From: Campylobacter concisus
GTDB taxonomy: Bacteria > Campylobacterota > Campylobacteria > Campylobacterales > Campylobacteraceae
NCBI RefSeq assembly: GCF_002913045.1
Contig: NZ_PPAF01000038.1
Span: 1 to 64,000 of the forward strand
Length of the DNA: 64,000 nt
Direction of reading: 5' to 3'
Shown: in pieces, positions 62,856 through 64,000 of the stretch
Layout: every line of letters starts with the position of its first letter
Position numbering within the stretch: the first letter of the stretch is position 1
The notes under the pieces: generated by a model
Told to the model about the DNA's origin: nothing
The model's database searches: none
The model's input: the letters and a program-made list of their open reading frames with translations, nothing else
Position numbers and translations under genes: made by a program

Positions 62856-64000
62856 TTAATCCAACTTTTTAAATATTACGACGCCATTTGTGCCGCCAAA
62901 GCCAAATGAATTGCTCATAACAGCTTTTATATCAGCTTTTCTAGCTTTATTTGGAACGTAGTCTAGATCGCACTCTGGATCAGGTGTTTCATAGTTTATT
63001 GTTGGAGGGATAATGCCATCTCTCATTGCCATTATAGATATAACAGCCTCGATCGCACCAGCACCACCTAGACAGTGTCCAGTTTGACCTTTTGTTGAGC
63101 TAACTGGTGGACATTTATCACCAAAAACCGCTTTTAGTGCCGCAGTCTCATTCTTATCATTTACAGGTGTTGAAGTACCGTGCGCATTTACATAATCTAT
63201 CTTTACACCTTTTGCCATATCAAGTGCTTGTTTCATCGCACTTAATGGACCTTCAAGTGTTGGTGATGTGATATGATGTGCATCTCCGCTCTCACCAAAT
63301 CCAACTACTTCAGCATAAATTTTAGCACCTCTTGCAATAGCTGACTCATACTCTTCAAGTACAAGCGCACCGGCTCCTTCACCCATTACAAAACCATCAC
63401 GATTTGCGTCAAATGGCCTTGATGCCTTACTTGGCTCATCATTTCTAGTTGAGAGAGCTTTCATTGCTGCAAAGCCGCCTATACCTACACCACAAATAGT
63501 AGACTCAGCGCCGATAACTAGCATATTTGTAGCTTGACCAATCATAATGCATTTTACAGCTTGCGATATCGCATGAGTGCTTGCTGCACATGCTGTTACA
63601 CTAGACAAATTTGGACCCTTAAGTCCGTGATTTATAGAAACTATACCACCTAGCATATTTACAAGTGCAGATGGAATGAAAAATGGTGAAATTCTCTTTA
63701 CACCTTTTTCAAAATATGTAATCGAGTTTTTCTCAATATTTGGCAAACCGCCTATACCAGCTGCTGAACTAACGCCAAATTTATGAGCATCAAACTCTTT
63801 AAAATTTGCATCAGCCATAGCTTCATTAGATGCTTTTATGCCAAGCTGTATGAAACGATCTACTTTTTTCACCTCTTTGCCGTCTAAAATGCTATTTGGA
63901 TCAAAATCAGTTATTTCGGCAGCAATTTTAACAGGAAAGTCACTTACATCAAAGCTTGTGATCTCTTTCACACCTGTTTTACCCTCACAAATAGCCTTAA
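62856..64000 (-). CDS. fabF: 3-oxoacyl-ACP synthase II, partial (5' end beyond the window)
   Basis: The frame stays open to the right edge ([16 protein letters not shown]), so the N-terminal ~30 residues are missing; a GTG at 63971 is internal. Catalytic Cys in [14 protein letters not shown], His in [12 protein letters not shown], and His in [15 protein letters not shown], with the [11 protein letters not shown] end. Chain elongation in fatty acid synthesis, paired with accA as in C. jejuni. Confidence 0.96.
   Translation of the reverse strand, partial: KAICEGKTGVKEITSFDVSDFPVKIAAEITDFDPNSILDGKEVKKVDRFIQLGIKASNEAMADANFKEFDAHKFGVSSAAGIGGLPNIEKNSITYFEKGVKRISPFFIPSALVNMLGGIVSINHGLKGPNLSSVTACAASTHAISQAVKCIMIGQATNMLVIGAESTICGVGIGGFAAMKALSTRNDEPSKASRPFDANRDGFVMGEGAGALVLEEYESAIARGAKIYAEVVGFGESGDAHHITSPTLEGPLSAMKQALDMAKGVKIDYVNAHGTSTPVNDKNETAALKAVFGDKCPPVSSTKGQTGHCLGGAGAIEAVISIMAMRDGIIPPTINYETPDPECDLDYVPNKARKADIKAVMSNSFGFGGTNGVVIFKKLD

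Overview
The window is epsilonproteobacterial and almost certainly Campylobacter. Gene blocks match the Campylobacter jejuni order as I remember it: gatC / cvpA / fur / lysS / glyA / DUF1882 / SPOR protein / aroE; dnaJ / racR / racS / recR; fdxA / ndk / DUF177 / rpmF / plsX / fabH; trpGD / trpF / trpB / trpA followed by fliN and fliO; plsY / folB / cosR. Remnants of interbacterial effector cassettes, multiheme cytochrome relics and a stand-alone pilT point to the C. concisus / curvus / rectus / showae side of the genus (inference). No rRNA, tRNA, insertion sequence, integrase or CRISPR array was seen.

Region by region. 1-2948 is an A+T-rich accessory strip: a frameshifted M23 peptidase effector cut by the window edge, two paralogous secreted proteins that look like immunity proteins, the 3' stub of a GH19 lysozyme-like effector overlapping a lipoprotein gene, and a 5'-truncated relic. 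3020-4051 is a DnaQ-like exonuclease. 4115-14265 is the lipooligosaccharide (LOS) locus: waaC, htrB, five further glycosyltransferases, two polysaccharide deacetylases, a decayed P-loop gene and an O-antigen ligase-like gene. uvrA (minus strand) ends convergently with it. 17328-20673 is the ferredoxin / ndk / rpmF / plsX / fabH operon, then ahpC, a PilZ protein and a HerA-type ATPase.

25071-29460 runs plsY, folB, a CosR-type response regulator, an adjacent histidine kinase and a Ppx/GppA phosphatase. In the opposite direction lie a CheX-like gene, fliN and fliO, and the trp genes (no trpE here). Then come recR-racS-racR with divergent dnaJ. 39225-39857 is a 633-base noncoding island holding three diverged copies of a ~120-base repeat and a strong 15-bp hairpin. 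39858-50034 is mostly minus-strand housekeeping (pyk, aroE, SPOR protein, DUF1882, glyA, lysS, fur, cvpA, pilT, gatC) plus one plus-strand TRAP binding protein. 50162-53282 carries a small plus-strand operon ending in coaX and a short-form hisG. 53283-54511 holds two decayed cytochrome c genes. 54512-64000 is minus strand: an ABC ATPase, tsf, rpsB with a structured leader, a DUF4198 secreted protein, pgeF, ribE, a DUF1963/CbrC pair, accA and the 3' part of fabF.

The most interesting points are the effector/immunity remnant array, a CosR-type regulator that keeps the phospho-acceptor Asp and has a kinase beside it, the repeat/hairpin island, the cytochrome genes whose haem cysteines have been lost one by one, and a CoaX with Asn in place of its catalytic Asp.
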